Positions 23,609 through 23,853 of a DNA stretch of 23,853 nt are shown here, piece by piece. The notes under the pieces were generated by a model, which was not told where the DNA came from, did no database searches, and saw only the letters and a program-made list of their open reading frames with translations. Positions within the stretch are counted from its first letter, which is position 1, and every line of letters starts with the position of its first letter. The translations under genes were made by a program, and so were the position numbers. Source of the DNA: Flavobacteriaceae bacterium (GTDB taxonomy: Bacteria; Bacteroidota; Bacteroidia; Flavobacteriales; Flavobacteriaceae); contig JABHGH010000071.1 of the NCBI GenBank assembly GCA_018672145.1, positions 1 to 23,853 on the forward strand. Direction: 5' to 3'.

Positions 23609-23853
23609 AATAACTCTTTTATCATCATATAATGGGGGCCAAACACAGGAACCTCAAATTGAGCTCCCTTGATTTTATAACTTAACTTTTCATAAAAAGG
23701 AACGGCATGCAAACGGGCGTTCATCCACATGATTGCAAACTCTTTTTTTTTACCTATCGATTCAGCTTCCTGAATCAATAATTGACCAATCCCTTTTCGT
23801 TGTGTGGATTGGAGTACTGCCATTCCACGAATTTGTCCGTTAGATAACTTAAA
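23605..23853 (-). CDS. GNAT-family N-acetyltransferase (N-terminal part cut off)
   Basis: The frame is open to the right window edge, so the start is outside; the last 82 residues are visible, beginning FKLSNGQIRGMAVL. The acetyl-CoA-binding motif A is present: QSTQRKGIGQLLIQEAE, with the Q/RxxGxG/A pattern as QRKGIG. Motif B follows as NARLHAVPFYEKLSYK, typical of GNAT proteins. It resembles ElaA/YjcF-type short acetyltransferases, but the substrate is unknown. The final FEVPVFGPHYMMIKELL is common in this branch. The TGA stop overlaps the start of the M15 peptidase by four bases. Confidence 0.88.
   Translation of the reverse strand, partial: FKLSNGQIRGMAVLQSTQRKGIGQLLIQEAESIGKKKEFAIMWMNARLHAVPFYEKLSYKIKGAQFEVPVFGPHYMMIKELL

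Overview
The window looks like core chromosome of a marine-type Flavobacteriia (Bacteroidota). The evidence is a moderately AT-rich composition, Bacteroidota-type promoters (TAnnTTTG at -7), two type IX secretion genes (porT and a DUF5103 'plug' gene), and a complete Na+-translocating NADH:quinone reductase operon with its own flavin transferase. No tRNA, rRNA, IS element, CRISPR array or phage gene was seen. Coding density is very high and no gap reaches 300 bases.

Layout. 1-2027: the end of a TrmH/SpoU RNA methyltransferase faces a leftward ubiE(menG)-porT pair. 2108-4988: divergent from ubiE, trkA-trkH encode a potassium uptake system. 4985-7286: leftward fatty acid desaturase and class I aminotransferase, 4 bases apart. 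7340-7926: a short zincin-like ORF that may be a remnant, plus a poor intergenic stretch. 7927-8544: rsmG. 8541-11882: leftward DUF5103 plug protein, apaG and pruA, with a 10-bp inverted repeat on the pruA promoter. 12045-19283: the rightward nqrABCDEF operon, followed by an uncharacterised 121-residue protein and apbE. 19270-23853: leftward GNAT acetyltransferase (cut by the window end), M15 peptidase, gpmI, thioredoxin-like lipoprotein, map and a class I methyltransferase.

How the genes work together. The Nqr complex oxidises NADH, reduces quinone and pumps Na+. UbiE/MenG makes the menaquinone it would use. ApbE attaches FMN to NqrB and NqrC. TrkAH takes up K+ using the ion gradient. PorT and probably the DUF5103 protein belong to type IX secretion.

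Most interesting points: the conserved-looking unknown gene wedged by overlaps between nqrF and apbE; a Glu in place of Ala in the NqrB flavinylation motif (SGET) while NqrC keeps SGAT; the palindrome on the pruA promoter; and the fact that all four convergent gene pairs overlap at their 3' ends. I did not find a clearly new multi-gene system; most of the window is ordinary core genome.
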